Source: Aneurinibacillus sp. (GTDB taxonomy: Bacteria; Bacillota; UBA5301; DYFA01). From it: a DNA stretch of 64,000 nt. Within the stretch, counting starts at the first letter, position 1. Every line of letters begins with the position of its first letter. The notes beneath the pieces are model-generated. The model was not told where the DNA came from. It made no database searches and worked only from the letters and a program-made list of their open reading frames with translations. The stretch spans positions 1 to 64,000 of the forward strand of contig DYFA01000006.1 of assembly GCA_020725425.1 (NCBI GenBank), in the 5' to 3' direction. Shown here piece after piece: positions 17,073 to 26,190 of this stretch. The translations under genes and the position numbers were made by a program.

Positions 17073-18057
17073 GTACGTCCCTCCGTCCCGCCTCGCCCGT
17101 CTCCCGGCGCCGCCACAGATCCCGGAAGGCCTGGCTGACCTCCCAGGTGCCGAGGAGCCCCTGCGGCCTCACCAGCATCATCACGATCAGGAGCATCGAG
17201 TAGATCACCATGCGGAGCATGGCGAACTGCCTCAACATCTCCGGCAGGTAGGTCAGGACCGCGGCCGAGAGGATGGAACCAGTCACGCTGCCGAGCCCGC
17301 CCAGGACCACCATCACCAGGACCTCGACGGACTTGAAGAAGCTGAACGACTTGGGGTCGATGAACATCATGTAGTGGGCGTACAGCCCGCCGGCGAGACC
17401 GGCAAAGGCCGCCCCCACCACGAACGCCGTCACCTTGTACCGGGTGGCGTTGACCCCCATCGTCTCGGCCGCCACCTCGTCCTCCCGGACCGCCAGCATG
17501 GCCCGGCCGTGGGCGGAGTTGATGAGGTTCGAGATCACGAGGATGGTCAGCGCCGCCAGCGCCTCCGCCACGAAGAACCCCGTCTTGGGCGGGATGCCGG
17601 GCAGCCCGCGGGGGCCGCCGGTGATGTCCAGGTTGACGATGACCACCCGGATGATCTCGCCGAAGCCCAAGGTGGCGATAGCCAGGTAGTCGCCCTTCAG
17701 CCGGAGGGTGGGGATACCGACCACCACCCCCATCACGGCCGCCGCCGCCATCCCGGCGACCAGCACTGCAGCGAAGGGCCAGCGTAGGTGGATGGAGAGC
17801 AGGGCCGAAACGTAAGCCCCCACCGCCATGAACCCGGCGTGACCGATGGAGAACTGGCCGGTGATCCCGTTGATCAGGTTGAGGCTCACCGCCAGGATGA
17901 CGTTGACCATCACCAGGATCAGGATGCCGTTGTAATACCGGTCGATCAGCCCCAGGCCGGAAATCACGTTGATGTAGGCCAGGCCGAGGAGGAACAATGC
18001 GGTGACTATCAGGCTCAGGTAATCCCGGATCTTCTTCCAGCCGAACTGCGTCGCCAT
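17059..18057 (-). CDS. livM: Branched-chain amino acid ABC transporter permease LivM
   Basis: The 332-residue permease has about eight to ten hydrophobic segments and the family markers NGITGQFSIGHAGFMAVGAY and LRLKGDYLAIATLGFGEI (the EAA-like coupling region). The ATG at 18057 is preceded by a GGGGAGGG Shine-Dalgarno; the longer open frame upstream would run into livH. A proline- and arginine-containing cytoplasmic tail ends the protein. Confidence 0.95.
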   Translation of the reverse strand: MATQFGWKKIRDYLSLIVTALFLLGLAYINVISGLGLIDRYYNGILILVMVNVILAVSLNLINGITGQFSIGHAGFMAVGAYVSALLSIHLRWPFAAVLVAGMAAAAVMGVVVGIPTLRLKGDYLAIATLGFGEIIRVVIVNLDITGGPRGLPGIPPKTGFFVAEALAALTILVISNLINSAHGRAMLAVREDEVAAETMGVNATRYKVTAFVVGAAFAGLAGGLYAHYMMFIDPKSFSFFKSVEVLVMVVLGGLGSVTGSILSAAVLTYLPEMLRQFAMLRMVIYSMLLIVMMLVRPQGLLGTWEVSQAFRDLWRRRETGEAGRRDVHGIA

Positions 18058-18073
18058 TGCCTTCCCTCCCCGG

Positions 18074-18970
18074 TTAGACCTTTTCGCCCACGTTCCGGCC
18101 GAGCAGGCCGACCGGGCGAACGAGCAGGATGATAATGAGGGCGACGAAGGCGGCGGCGTCCTTCCACCCGGAGGAGATGAAGGCCACCACCAGCACCTCG
18201 ACGATTCCCATGACAAACCCACCGATCATGGCGCCGGGGATGATCCCGATGCCGCCCAGGACCGCGGCGACGAAGGCCTTGAGTCCGGGCATAATTCCCA
18301 TGAGCGGGTCGATCCGGTTATACACGATGCCGACCAGCACGCCGGCGGCGGCGGCCAGAGCCGAACCGAGGGCGAAGGTCACGGTGATGACCTGGTTGAC
18401 GTCGATCCCCATCAGGTGGGCGGCGTCCCGGTCGTTGGCCACGGCCCGCATCGCCTTGCCGATCTTGGTGTACCGGACGATCCACTGGAGCAGAAACATG
18501 AGGCCGAAGGTCACGGCCAGAATGAGCACCTGGCGGTTGTTCACGATCAGCCCGCCCACGTTGTACACGGTCAACGGGATGACCTCGGGAAAGGCCCGGG
18601 GATCGGGTTTGAGGATCAACAGCCCCGCATTCTCCAGCAGGAACGAGACCCCGATGGCGGTGATCAGCGCTGATATCCGGCCGGCCTTGCGGATCGGGCG
18701 GTAGGCGAAGAACTCGATCGTCACGCCGGTGAGCGCCGCCACCACCATGGCCAGGACCAGCGCCGGGAAGAAGGAGAGCTTGTATACCGCAGTGGCGAAG
18801 TACCCGGCGAAGGCCCCGACCATGAAGATGTCACCGTGGGCGAAGTTGATCAGCCGAATGATCCCGTAGACCATGGTGTAACCCAAAGCGATGAGGGCGT
18901 AGATGCTCCCGAGCGACACCCCGTTGAACACCTGCTGGATCACCTGTAGGGTCAAGTCATGGGGGCTCAT
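18074..18970 (-). CDS. livH: Branched-chain amino acid ABC transporter permease LivH
   Basis: This 298-residue integral membrane protein forms the pore with LivM. Family motifs include NGVSLGSIYALIALGYTMVY near the N terminus, RLINFAHGDIFMVGA and GGIGIIPGAMIGGFVMG near the C terminus. It lies 83 bases downstream of livK, separated by a strong GC-rich hairpin, and 16 bases upstream of livM. Confidence 0.95.
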   Translation of the reverse strand: MSPHDLTLQVIQQVFNGVSLGSIYALIALGYTMVYGIIRLINFAHGDIFMVGAFAGYFATAVYKLSFFPALVLAMVVAALTGVTIEFFAYRPIRKAGRISALITAIGVSFLLENAGLLILKPDPRAFPEVIPLTVYNVGGLIVNNRQVLILAVTFGLMFLLQWIVRYTKIGKAMRAVANDRDAAHLMGIDVNQVITVTFALGSALAAAAGVLVGIVYNRIDPLMGIMPGLKAFVAAVLGGIGIIPGAMIGGFVMGIVEVLVVAFISSGWKDAAAFVALIIILLVRPVGLLGRNVGEKV

Positions 18971-19005
18971 GCTTTCACCTCATTACGGACTCCAGTTGGG
19001 CAAAG

Positions 19006-19033
19006 CCCCGGGCCGGGTTGCCCCGGCCCGGGG
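19006..19033 (-). terminator. Strong intercistronic hairpin between livK and livH
   Basis: CCCCGGGCCGGG (19006-19017) and CCCGGCCCGGGG (19022-19033) are perfect 12-base inverted copies around a 4-base loop. On the minus strand the stem is followed by a short CTTTG stretch, not a long T-run. It may partly terminate transcription or protect the livK message, so that the binding protein is made in excess over the permease. Confidence 0.65.
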
Positions 19034-19053
19034 ATGGTGGTTATGCGCTCAGC

Positions 19054-20187
19054 TTACGGCTGGACCTTCTTGACGAATTTCTGGGAACCATCCTTCTGGA
19101 CCTGGAGGATGACGGCGGCCTTGACCGGGTTGCGGTTCTCGTCAAAGGTGATCGAGCCGGACACGCCCTTGAAGCCCTTCGTTTTGGCGAGAGCGTCCCG
19201 GATGGCCTTCGGGTCGGCCTTGCCCGCCCGGCGGATAGCGTCGAAGAGCAGATTGGCCGCATCGTAACCCAGCGCCGCCAGGGCGTCGGGAGTCTGCCCG
19301 TACTTCGCCTTGTAGGCCTTCACGAACTTCTGGGTGACCGGGTCCTGGTCATCCGGCGAGTAGTGGTTGGTGAAGTAGTGGCCGACCACCGCCTCTTTCC
19401 CGATCTCGAACAGCTTCGGCGAGTCGAAGCCGTCGCCGCCGATGAGCGGGACGTTGATGCCGAGCTGGCGGGCCTGCCGGGAGATCAGAGCGACGTCGTT
19501 GTAGTAGGAGCCGACGTAGATGGCGTCGGGGTTAGTCGCCTTGATCTTGGTGAGCTGGGCGGAGAAGTCCTGGTCACCGGTGGAAAACTTCTCTTCCGCC
19601 ACGACCTTCCCCCCGAGCTTCTCGAAGTTCTCCTTGAAGAACTGGCAGAGCCCCATGGCGTAGTCGGAGGTGACCTCCGGCATCACGGCGACCCTCTTGA
19701 ACTTCAACTCCTTCGCCGCGAAGACCGCCATGACCCGCCCCTGGAAGGGGTCGATGAAGCAGGCCCGGAAGATGTAGTCCCCCACCTGGGTCACTCTCGG
19801 GTTGGTCGAGGTCGGCGTGATCACCGGGATTCCGGCCTGCTGGGCGATTGGCCCCGCCGCCAGGGTGTTGGTCGAGGTGACAGGGCCCAGGATGCCCACG
19901 ACCTTGTCCTTGAAGATGAGCTTGTTGTAAGCGTTGGCGGACTCGGCGGCGTCAGACTTGTTGTCCTCGATGACGAGCTCGATCCGGCCGACGCCCTTGA
20001 TCCCGCCCTTGGCATTGATCTCCTCCGCCGCCATCTTGGTGGCGTTCACCGCCGACTGGCCGAAGGTGGCGACGTTGCCGGTCTGCTCATACACCACGCC
20101 GACCTTAACTACCTTCTCGGCGGCGAGGGCGCTCAACCCTCCGAGCAGAAACAGGATCAGGAACAGTCCCACAGCCTTCTTCACCAT
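19054..20187 (-). CDS. livK: Branched-chain amino acid ABC transporter substrate-binding protein LivK
   Basis: The 377-residue protein is a type I periplasmic-binding fold: a signal peptide (residues 1-23, MVKKAVGLFLILFLLGGLSA), then VGVVYEQTGNVATFGQSAV at the ligand site, and later GPVTSTNTLA and YDAANLL blocks. The ATG at 20187 follows AAGGAG at eight bases. No lipobox cysteine is present, which is unusual for a Gram-positive solute receptor and raises the question of how it is retained. It heads the livKHMGF operon. Confidence 0.94.
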   Translation of the reverse strand: MVKKAVGLFLILFLLGGLSALAAEKVVKVGVVYEQTGNVATFGQSAVNATKMAAEEINAKGGIKGVGRIELVIEDNKSDAAESANAYNKLIFKDKVVGILGPVTSTNTLAAGPIAQQAGIPVITPTSTNPRVTQVGDYIFRACFIDPFQGRVMAVFAAKELKFKRVAVMPEVTSDYAMGLCQFFKENFEKLGGKVVAEEKFSTGDQDFSAQLTKIKATNPDAIYVGSYYNDVALISRQARQLGINVPLIGGDGFDSPKLFEIGKEAVVGHYFTNHYSPDDQDPVTQKFVKAYKAKYGQTPDALAALGYDAANLLFDAIRRAGKADPKAIRDALAKTKGFKGVSGSITFDENRNPVKAAVILQVQKDGSQKFVKKVQP

Positions 20188-20531
20188 GCTTCTGACTCCT
20201 TTCTTCTTCTCGTGTCTTCCTTCACCTTAACTCGTCCAAACGACAACTCCTGCAAAACCGACCGGTGCCGGCCTCGCGGGCCACTGCTTCCTCCTCACCT
20301 CCTCCCGCCGGGCAGGCCGTCGGGCCTGGAAAGGAACGACCCTGTTCCACGGGGGAACAGGGTCGCCAACCATGCTCTCGGTTGCCACTACGCCCTACTC
20401 CCTACTCGCAGCGCCCGCAGCGCCAGAATCCACATCCGGGGGCACACCCCCGCTGGTTTAGGCTAAACTTCTTCCCACCATACGGAATTCCTTCTTAGGA
20501 AGGGAAACTTTTTGCTGGTCGGTGAGCTGCC
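20188..20531 (-). promoter_or_regulatory. Long leader region of livK with two hairpins
   Basis: This 344-base gap between uppP and livK has no protein gene. On the minus strand it holds a 6-base stem (20437-20452), then a TGGCAACC sequence and a perfect 11-base stem (20338-20364, GACCCTGTTCC with its complement) followed by GTTCCTTTCC. The arrangement resembles an attenuator leader and faintly a T-box, but the core T-box sequence and a full stem I are not recognisable. I could not find a convincing promoter. Confidence 0.4.
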
Positions 20532-21305
20532 CTAGGGCCCCCCGAGGGCCGCGGCGATCGTCGCGGCACCGAGGGCCCAGACATACCAGGAGAAGATGGT
20601 CAGATGACGCCGGCGCACCACCCCGAGCAGAAGCCAGATGGCGGCGAGGCCCGAGAGAAAGGCGGCGAGGAAGCCGACGACCAGGGGGGCGCTCTCCAGG
20701 AAGGAACCGGCAGGGAGGTGGCGCAGCTGCAGCACCGTCGCGCCCAGGATGACCGGTATGGAGAGCAGGAAGGAGAACCGGGCGGCGGTCTCGCGCTCCA
20801 GCCCTCTAGCCAAGCCGGTGGCGATCGTCGCTCCTGAGCGGGAGATTCCCGGGATGATGGCCACTGCCTGAGCGACCCCCACCCACCAGGCGTCCGCCAC
20901 CGTCATCTGCTCCGCGGCGCGCCGGTCACGGTACGAGGCCGCCAGCCGCTCGGCGCCCCACAGGATAAAGCCTGTGCCGATGAGCGCCACCCCCACCGCG
21001 AGCACGGAGGAGAAGAGTCGGGTGAAGAGGCCCTCCAGCGCCACCCCAGCCAGCCCGGCAGGCACGGAGCCGGCGAGGAGCAGGAGCAGCCGCCGCCGAT
21101 CCCGCAGGAGGGCCCGAAGGTCCGCGCGGAAGTATACAACCACCGCCAGCAGGGTGGCGAAGTGAAGGAAGACGTCGAAGGTCACGCCGGCCTCGGGCAC
21201 CTTGAGGTAGTGCTGAAGCACCACCAGGTGTCCCGAGCTCGATACCGGCAGAAACTCGGTCAAACCTTGTGTCAAGCCTAAGACCGCCGCGGTGAAGATG
21301 TTCAC
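20532..21305 (-). CDS. uppP: Undecaprenyl-diphosphate phosphatase
   Basis: UppP (BacA) dephosphorylates undecaprenyl diphosphate to recycle the lipid carrier for peptidoglycan and other glycans. The 257-residue membrane protein has the two signatures GLTQGLTEFLPVSSSGHL near the N terminus and PGISRSGATIATGL in the middle. I start it at GTG 21305, preceded by GGAGGAGGT at six bases; the longer frame would overlap the neighbouring transporter gene. It lies five bases downstream of that gene. Confidence 0.95.
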   Translation of the reverse strand: MNIFTAAVLGLTQGLTEFLPVSSSGHLVVLQHYLKVPEAGVTFDVFLHFATLLAVVVYFRADLRALLRDRRRLLLLLAGSVPAGLAGVALEGLFTRLFSSVLAVGVALIGTGFILWGAERLAASYRDRRAAEQMTVADAWWVGVAQAVAIIPGISRSGATIATGLARGLERETAARFSFLLSIPVILGATVLQLRHLPAGSFLESAPLVVGFLAAFLSGLAAIWLLLGVVRRRHLTIFSWYVWALGAATIAAALGGP

Positions 21306-21309
21306 TGGC

Positions 21310-22305
21310 CTACCTCCTCCCCGCCGCTTCCCGGGTGGCCGCCCCGCCGGGGCCTCTCTTGCCGTTCGCCGCCTTTGCGGCAATTCCTTTCTCCAGCCAC
21401 CGCCCTACCGGCCACGCCAGCGGCAACGCCGCCGCGGCGGTCGCCAGGTTGAAGAGGGCGTGGGCGTTGGCCACCTGCCGGGCGAAGGAGGGCGAGGTCG
21501 CAGCCACCAGGTTCGCGAGCCCTGGAACGAAGGGCAACACCGCTGCCGCCCCGGCGACGTTGAAGACCAGGTTGACCAGGCCGGCCCACCGCCCGGCCCG
21601 GCCGGCCGCCACACCAGCCAAAAGTCCCGGGAGACAGCTGCCGATGTTCCCCCCCAGGACCAGGTGGATGGCGCCGGTCAAGGTGAGCAGCCCCTGGGCG
21701 GCCAGATTCATGACCAGGCCAATAAAGAGCGTGCTGGACTGGACCAGACCGGTGAAGACTGTCCCCGCGAGCACCCCCACCACCGGCCGGTCAGCCACCT
21801 GCGACAGCCAGCCGGGGAGCCAGGCCGGTATCCCGCTGCCGCACGCCCCGCCCAACGCCTCCAGGCCGAGAAAGACCAGGCCCACGCCGAGCAGCGCCTG
21901 TCCTGCGGCGCCGGCTTTCGGCACCCGGCGGAACAACGAGCGGTGCCCGGCGAGGAGCGCTCCCCCTGCCACTGCCGCCAGCCACCCGAGGGTGGTGGTG
22001 GAGAAGCTCATCAGTTGCGCCGTGGCCGTGGTCCCCACGTTGGCCCCCAGCACCGCGCCGATAGCCGCCGGGAACCCTACTGCTCCGGCTTCCACCAGGC
22101 TGACCACGGCGACCGTCACCACGCCGCTCGAGTGAAGCAGGGCTGCCGCGCCGGCGCCCAAAAGCCACGCCAGCGCTGGATCCTGACCGTACCGGCCGAG
22201 CGACCGGCGGACCGCCCGCCCCCCGAGACGTTCCAGGCCCGCGGTCAAGCTGCGGATACCGACAAGAAAGGCGCCTATCCCGACGACCAACCAAGCGGCC
22301 GCCAC
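21310..22305 (-). CDS. Na/Pi-cotransporter II-like membrane protein
   Basis: The 331-residue protein has eight or more hydrophobic segments and the internal duplication of the Na/Pi-cotransporter family: repeat one with LLHSSGVVTVAV and GANVGTTATAQL, repeat two with GLVQSSTLFIGL and GGNIGSCLPGLL. QSS-type motifs bind sodium and phosphate in eukaryotic relatives. Transport of phosphate is inferred only from the family. The C-terminal PhoU-like domain of longer homologues is missing. GTG at 22305 follows GGAGG at seven bases. Confidence 0.85.
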   Translation of the reverse strand: MAAAWLVVGIGAFLVGIRSLTAGLERLGGRAVRRSLGRYGQDPALAWLLGAGAAALLHSSGVVTVAVVSLVEAGAVGFPAAIGAVLGANVGTTATAQLMSFSTTTLGWLAAVAGGALLAGHRSLFRRVPKAGAAGQALLGVGLVFLGLEALGGACGSGIPAWLPGWLSQVADRPVVGVLAGTVFTGLVQSSTLFIGLVMNLAAQGLLTLTGAIHLVLGGNIGSCLPGLLAGVAAGRAGRWAGLVNLVFNVAGAAAVLPFVPGLANLVAATSPSFARQVANAHALFNLATAAAALPLAWPVGRWLEKGIAAKAANGKRGPGGAATREAAGRR

Positions 22306-22362
22306 AGCCCCGCCTCCTTCACCGATGCCAGCTCAGTTAAGCATATGGCCCGGCGAGCGGCG

Positions 22363-22596
22363 TTACTTCTCCGCAACCACTCCGGCGAGGAGGGTGCCGG
22401 GGCTCAATCCCGGCTCCAGGTAGGCGTTGGGATCCGTGGTGAGAAGGCGTTCGATCACCGCCCCGGACGGGGTGCGGCGCACCAGGAGCAAGATTCCCCG
22501 GTAGGTGACCTCCACCAGGGACGGCGGCGCTGCAGCTCCGGGGTGGTCATCGTCCCAGATCTCTTCCGGCGGGACCACCGTGTAAAGGAAGGTCAC
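22363..22596 (-). CDS. ylzJ: YlzJ-like small protein
   Basis: This 77-residue protein begins with the family signature TVVPPEEIW and carries the central [10 protein letters not shown] region, as in YlzJ proteins found next to tepA in Bacillus and Clostridia. No function is known. Its start overlaps the tepA stop by four bases. The linkage suggests it is made together with the ClpP-like protein. Confidence 0.85.
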   Translation of the reverse strand: MTFLYTVVPPEEIWDDDHPGAAAPPSLVEVTYRGILLLVRRTPSGAVIERLLTTDPNAYLEPGLSPGTLLAGVVAEK

Positions 22597-23588
22597 GGCC
22601 GGCCGGCCCTCCTCCCCGGCAGGCGGCGGGCAACCAGGCCGGCGACCACGCGGCGGCGGCGCGCCCTGCCTGCCAGCGGGTCACGCTCCACCACGCCTCT
22701 TCCCAGCGTCTCGTTCTTCCGTTGCCCGGCGTATTCCGCTTCGGTGCGAGGGAGCTCTCCGTCGGCCGCGGCGATCAACTCCAAGAGTTTCGCCACCGCG
22801 TCCTCCACCCCGCCCACGGCGTCCATCAGCCCCGTCTGGACGGTCTCGTTGCCGACCAGAACCGTCCCGACGTCCCGCATGAGCTCCCCCGTGCGGAACA
22901 TGAGCTCCCGGAGCTTTTGCTCGCTGATCCGGGAGTGCTCCACGATGAAGCGGATAACCCGGTCCTGCATCTTGTCGAGGTACTCGTAGGTCTGGGGAAC
23001 GCCGATGACCAGGCCGGTCAGGCGGATGGGATGGATGGTCATGGTGGCCGTCTTGGCGATGAAGGAGTAGTCGGCCGCCACCGCCACGGGGATGCCGATC
23101 GAGTGGCCCCCGCCGAGCACCAGCGAGACAGTCGGCTTGGACATGCTGGCCAGCATCTCGGCGATCGCCAGACCCGCCTCGATATCGCCGCCGACAGTGT
23201 TCAGAAGCACGAGCAGCCCGCGGATGCGTGGGTTCTGCTCCACTGCCACCAGTTGCGGCATGATGTGTTCGTACTTGGTGGTCTTGTTCTTCGGGGGCAA
23301 GAGGACGTGGCCTTCGATCTGGCCGACGATGCTGAGGCAGTGGATAATGGGCTCGCCCGGGCCCGCCACCGCTATCTGGCCGAACTGGCGCAGCGGGTCG
23401 GCGGGCGCCGCCCCCGCCGCCTCCCGGGAGGGCGCCCCGGCATCCCCGGGCTCTTCCTCCGGCGGCACTTCCGGCCCCCCCGGCTCAGCCTCCGCCCGCA
23501 CCTGCAGGCTCTCCTCCGGCCGTACCTCTGCCACCCGCGATACCCCCTGCACCGTTCCTGCCACCACCGTAGTATGGGGTATCTTCAC
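22593..23588 (-). CDS. tepA: ClpP-class translocation-enhancing protein TepA
   Basis: TepA/YmfB is a cytoplasmic ClpP-like serine protease family member. The 331-residue protein has a variable acidic N terminus (1-75), [18 protein letters not shown], the nucleophile motif GGGHSIGIP, and a histidine in MTIHPIRL. A basic arginine-rich tail follows residue 295. The GTG at 23588 has a weak Shine-Dalgarno; an internal GTG about 18 codons later (VAEVRPEES) follows GGGGGT and may be the true start. It lies 19 bases downstream of the RNase J gene. Confidence 0.88.
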   Translation of the reverse strand: MKIPHTTVVAGTVQGVSRVAEVRPEESLQVRAEAEPGGPEVPPEEEPGDAGAPSREAAGAAPADPLRQFGQIAVAGPGEPIIHCLSIVGQIEGHVLLPPKNKTTKYEHIMPQLVAVEQNPRIRGLLVLLNTVGGDIEAGLAIAEMLASMSKPTVSLVLGGGHSIGIPVAVAADYSFIAKTATMTIHPIRLTGLVIGVPQTYEYLDKMQDRVIRFIVEHSRISEQKLRELMFRTGELMRDVGTVLVGNETVQTGLMDAVGGVEDAVAKLLELIAAADGELPRTEAEYAGQRKNETLGRGVVERDPLAGRARRRRVVAGLVARRLPGRRAGRP

Positions 23589-23607
23589 CTGGGATAATGC
23601 GACGCCA

Positions 23608-25275
23608 CTATACTTCCATGATGATCGGCAGGATCATCGGCCGCCGCTTGGTCCGCTCGTAGAGGAACTGGCTCAGCGCTTCCCGGACACTGGCCTTGAT
23701 GCCGGCCCACTCGTTGACTGCCCCGGTGCAGTTCCGGGAGAGGCTCTCCCGCACCCGCTCCTTGGCCTCTTCGAGCAGCTTCTCGGCCTCGCGCATATAC
23801 ACGAAGCCCCGGGTGACGATGTCCGGTCCAGCCACGACCTCGCCGGTCTGGGAGTTGATCGTCACGACCACGATCAGGATGCCGTCCTGGGAAAGCAGAC
23901 GGCGGTCCCGCAGGACGATGTTCCCGACGTCGCCCACCCCCAAACCGTCGACCAGGACCTGGCCGGCGGTGACCTTTCCGGCCCGCCGCGCCTCGCCGTT
24001 GCGGAACTCCAGGACGTCGCCGTTCTCCAGGACGAAGGCGTTCCCTTCGGGCACCCCGACGAAGCGCGCCAGCTGGGCGTGTTTCACGAGGTGGCGGTAC
24101 TCCCCGTGAACCGGCAGGAAGTACTTCGGCCGAGTGAGGTTGATCATCAGCTTCAACTCTTCCTGGCTGGCGTGGCCGGAGACGTGGACCCCCGAGAAAG
24201 CCTCGTGGATCACCTGGGCCCCCTGCTTGAAGAGGTAGTTGATCGTCCGGGCGACCAGCTTCTCGTTGCCGGGGATGGGGTTGGCGGAGATGATGACTGT
24301 GTCGCCTGGCCGGATCTCGACCCTGGGGTGCTCCGCCATGGCCATGCGCGTGAGCGCCGACATCGGTTCGCCCTGGGACCCCGTGGTGACGATCACCATC
24401 TTCTCCGGGGGGTGCTCGTCCAGTTCATCAAGATCGACCAGCACTCCCTCGGGCACGGTCAGGTACCCCAGCTCCAGGGCGATCTGGACCACGTTGACCA
24501 TCGACCGTCCGGCCACGCAGACCTTCCGGTCGTACCTGGCAGCCGAGTCGATGATCTGCTGGATCCGATGCACGTTGGAGGCGAAGGTGGCCACGATGAT
24601 GCGGCCGGGAGCTGCCCGGAAGGTTTCGTCGAACTTCTGGCCCACCACCCGCTCCGACATCGTGTACCCCGGCCGCTCGACGTTGGTCGAGTCCGAGATG
24701 AGCAGCAATACCCCGCGGTCGCCGTAGTCGGCGAACCGGTGGAAATCGGTGACTGCCCCGTCGATCGGCGTCTGGTCGAACTTGAAGTCGGCCGTGTGGA
24801 CGAGCGTGCCCAGGGGCGTCTGGATGGCCAGGGCCAACACGTCCGGGATAGAGTGGCTGACCCGCAGGAATTCGATATCGAAGACACCCACTTGGATCCG
24901 GTCGCCGTTTTTGACCACCCGCAGATCCGGCTTGAGGTGAGGGGAGACCTCCTCGAAGCGGCCCCGGGCCAACCCGAGGGCCAGCTTGGGCCCGTAGACA
25001 GGCACGTCCAGCTCCCGGAGGATGTACGCCAGAGCGCCGATGTGATCCTCGTGGCCGTGAGTGATCAGGATCGCCCTGACCCGCTCCCGGTTTTCGCTCA
25101 GGTAGGAAATGTCCGGGATCACGTAGTCGATCCCGAGCATCTCGTCGTCGGGAAAGGCGAGGCCGGCGTCAACGACAATGATATCCGGGCCATACTCGAT
25201 GGCCATCATGTTCTTCCCGATCTCGCCCACCCCGCCCAGGGGGATCACGCGCAAGACCGGTCGGTTCTTCTTCAT
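23608..25275 (-). CDS. rnj: Ribonuclease J
   Basis: RNase J is a metallo-beta-lactamase/beta-CASP ribonuclease with 5-prime exonuclease and endonuclease activity in mRNA decay and rRNA maturation. The 555-residue protein has the zinc motif HGHEDH near residue 75, further metal ligands in the beta-lactamase fold, the beta-CASP domain (about 215-345) and the [12 protein letters not shown] block. Its place between dapA and tepA corresponds to Bacillus rnjB (ymfA), but the number of RNase J paralogues in this genome cannot be judged here. Confidence 0.95.
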   Translation of the reverse strand: MKKNRPVLRVIPLGGVGEIGKNMMAIEYGPDIIVVDAGLAFPDDEMLGIDYVIPDISYLSENRERVRAILITHGHEDHIGALAYILRELDVPVYGPKLALGLARGRFEEVSPHLKPDLRVVKNGDRIQVGVFDIEFLRVSHSIPDVLALAIQTPLGTLVHTADFKFDQTPIDGAVTDFHRFADYGDRGVLLLISDSTNVERPGYTMSERVVGQKFDETFRAAPGRIIVATFASNVHRIQQIIDSAARYDRKVCVAGRSMVNVVQIALELGYLTVPEGVLVDLDELDEHPPEKMVIVTTGSQGEPMSALTRMAMAEHPRVEIRPGDTVIISANPIPGNEKLVARTINYLFKQGAQVIHEAFSGVHVSGHASQEELKLMINLTRPKYFLPVHGEYRHLVKHAQLARFVGVPEGNAFVLENGDVLEFRNGEARRAGKVTAGQVLVDGLGVGDVGNIVLRDRRLLSQDGILIVVVTINSQTGEVVAGPDIVTRGFVYMREAEKLLEEAKERVRESLSRNCTGAVNEWAGIKASVREALSQFLYERTKRRPMILPIIMEV

Positions 25276-25302
25276 TAAGCTGTGGAACCTCCGTTCAATC
25301 GT

Positions 25303-26190
25303 TCACCCGAGCAGTCCGAGCCTGGTCAGCTCGCCCCGGATGATTTCGGTTTCTTTCGGCCCGGCCTCGACCAGCGGCAGCCGCACGCCGCCCACCGGCC
25401 AGCCGACCGCCGCCAGCGCCGCCTTGAGCGGCACCGGGTTGGTGAGAATGAAGAGCGCCTTGAAGAGCGGGAGCAGCTTCAGGTGGAGAGTCGTCGCCTC
25501 CCGAACCCGGCCGGCCTGGAAGTGGTCGATCAGCTCGCCGATCTCCCGCCCGACCAGGTGCGAGGCGACGCTCACCACGCCGACCCCGCCCACCGAGAGA
25601 ATCGGCAGAGTCAGGGCGTCGTCACCCGAATAGACGAGGAAGTCCGGCGGCACCCGGCGCCTCACCTCGGCGATCTGGGAGAGGTCGCCGCTGGCCTCCT
25701 TGACCGCCACGATGTTTTCGACTTCCGCCAGGCGGGCAATCGTCTCCGGCAGGCAGTTCACGGCGGTGCGACCGGGGATGTTGTAGATCATCACCGGCAG
25801 CTTGGTGCTCTTGGCGACCGTGGCGAAGTGCTGGTAGAGCCCCTCCTGCGAGGGCTTGTTGTAGTACGGATTGACCAGGAGGATTCCGTCCACCCCGGTC
25901 TTCTCCGCCTCCTGAGTGAAGGCGACGGACTCGGCGGTGTTGTAGGTTCCGGTGCCGGCGATCACCGCCGCCCGCCCCCCTACCCGCTCGACCACCGTCG
26001 AGAAGAGGCGGAGCTTCTCCTCCTTGGTCAAAGTCGGCGACTCCCCTGTGGTCCCGGCGACCACCAGCCCGTCGGAGCCGCTCTCGACCAGCTTCTCGGC
26101 GAGCCACCCCGCCCGGGCGAAGTCCACCTCGCCGCTCGGGGTGAAGGGCGTCACCATGGCGGTAATGACCCGTCCCCAGTTCAAATTCAT
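25303..26190 (-). CDS. dapA: 4-hydroxy-tetrahydrodipicolinate synthase
   Basis: DapA condenses pyruvate with aspartate semialdehyde at the entry to lysine, diaminopimelate and dipicolinate synthesis. The 295-residue TIM-barrel enzyme has [17 protein letters not shown] with the catalytic tyrosine, and VKEASGD with the Schiff-base lysine near 162. Its start overlaps the dapG stop by four bases. The unit asd-dapG-dapA matches Bacillus. Confidence 0.96.
   Translation of the reverse strand: MNLNWGRVITAMVTPFTPSGEVDFARAGWLAEKLVESGSDGLVVAGTTGESPTLTKEEKLRLFSTVVERVGGRAAVIAGTGTYNTAESVAFTQEAEKTGVDGILLVNPYYNKPSQEGLYQHFATVAKSTKLPVMIYNIPGRTAVNCLPETIARLAEVENIVAVKEASGDLSQIAEVRRRVPPDFLVYSGDDALTLPILSVGGVGVVSVASHLVGREIGELIDHFQAGRVREATTLHLKLLPLFKALFILTNPVPLKAALAAVGWPVGGVRLPLVEAGPKETEIIRGELTRLGLLG

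Noticed and set aside
20338-20390. Full T-box upstream of livK
   Set aside because: TGGCAACC and the following terminator-like stem are suggestive, but the core AGGGTGG sequence is missing and there is little room for stem I. It is kept only as an unexplained leader.
23092-25278. Plus-strand open frame of 728 codons opposite the RNase J gene
   Set aside because: It is an antisense shadow of a GC-rich conserved gene. Its translation is rich in D, H, P, R and V with no domain, and the minus-strand RNase J is unmistakable.
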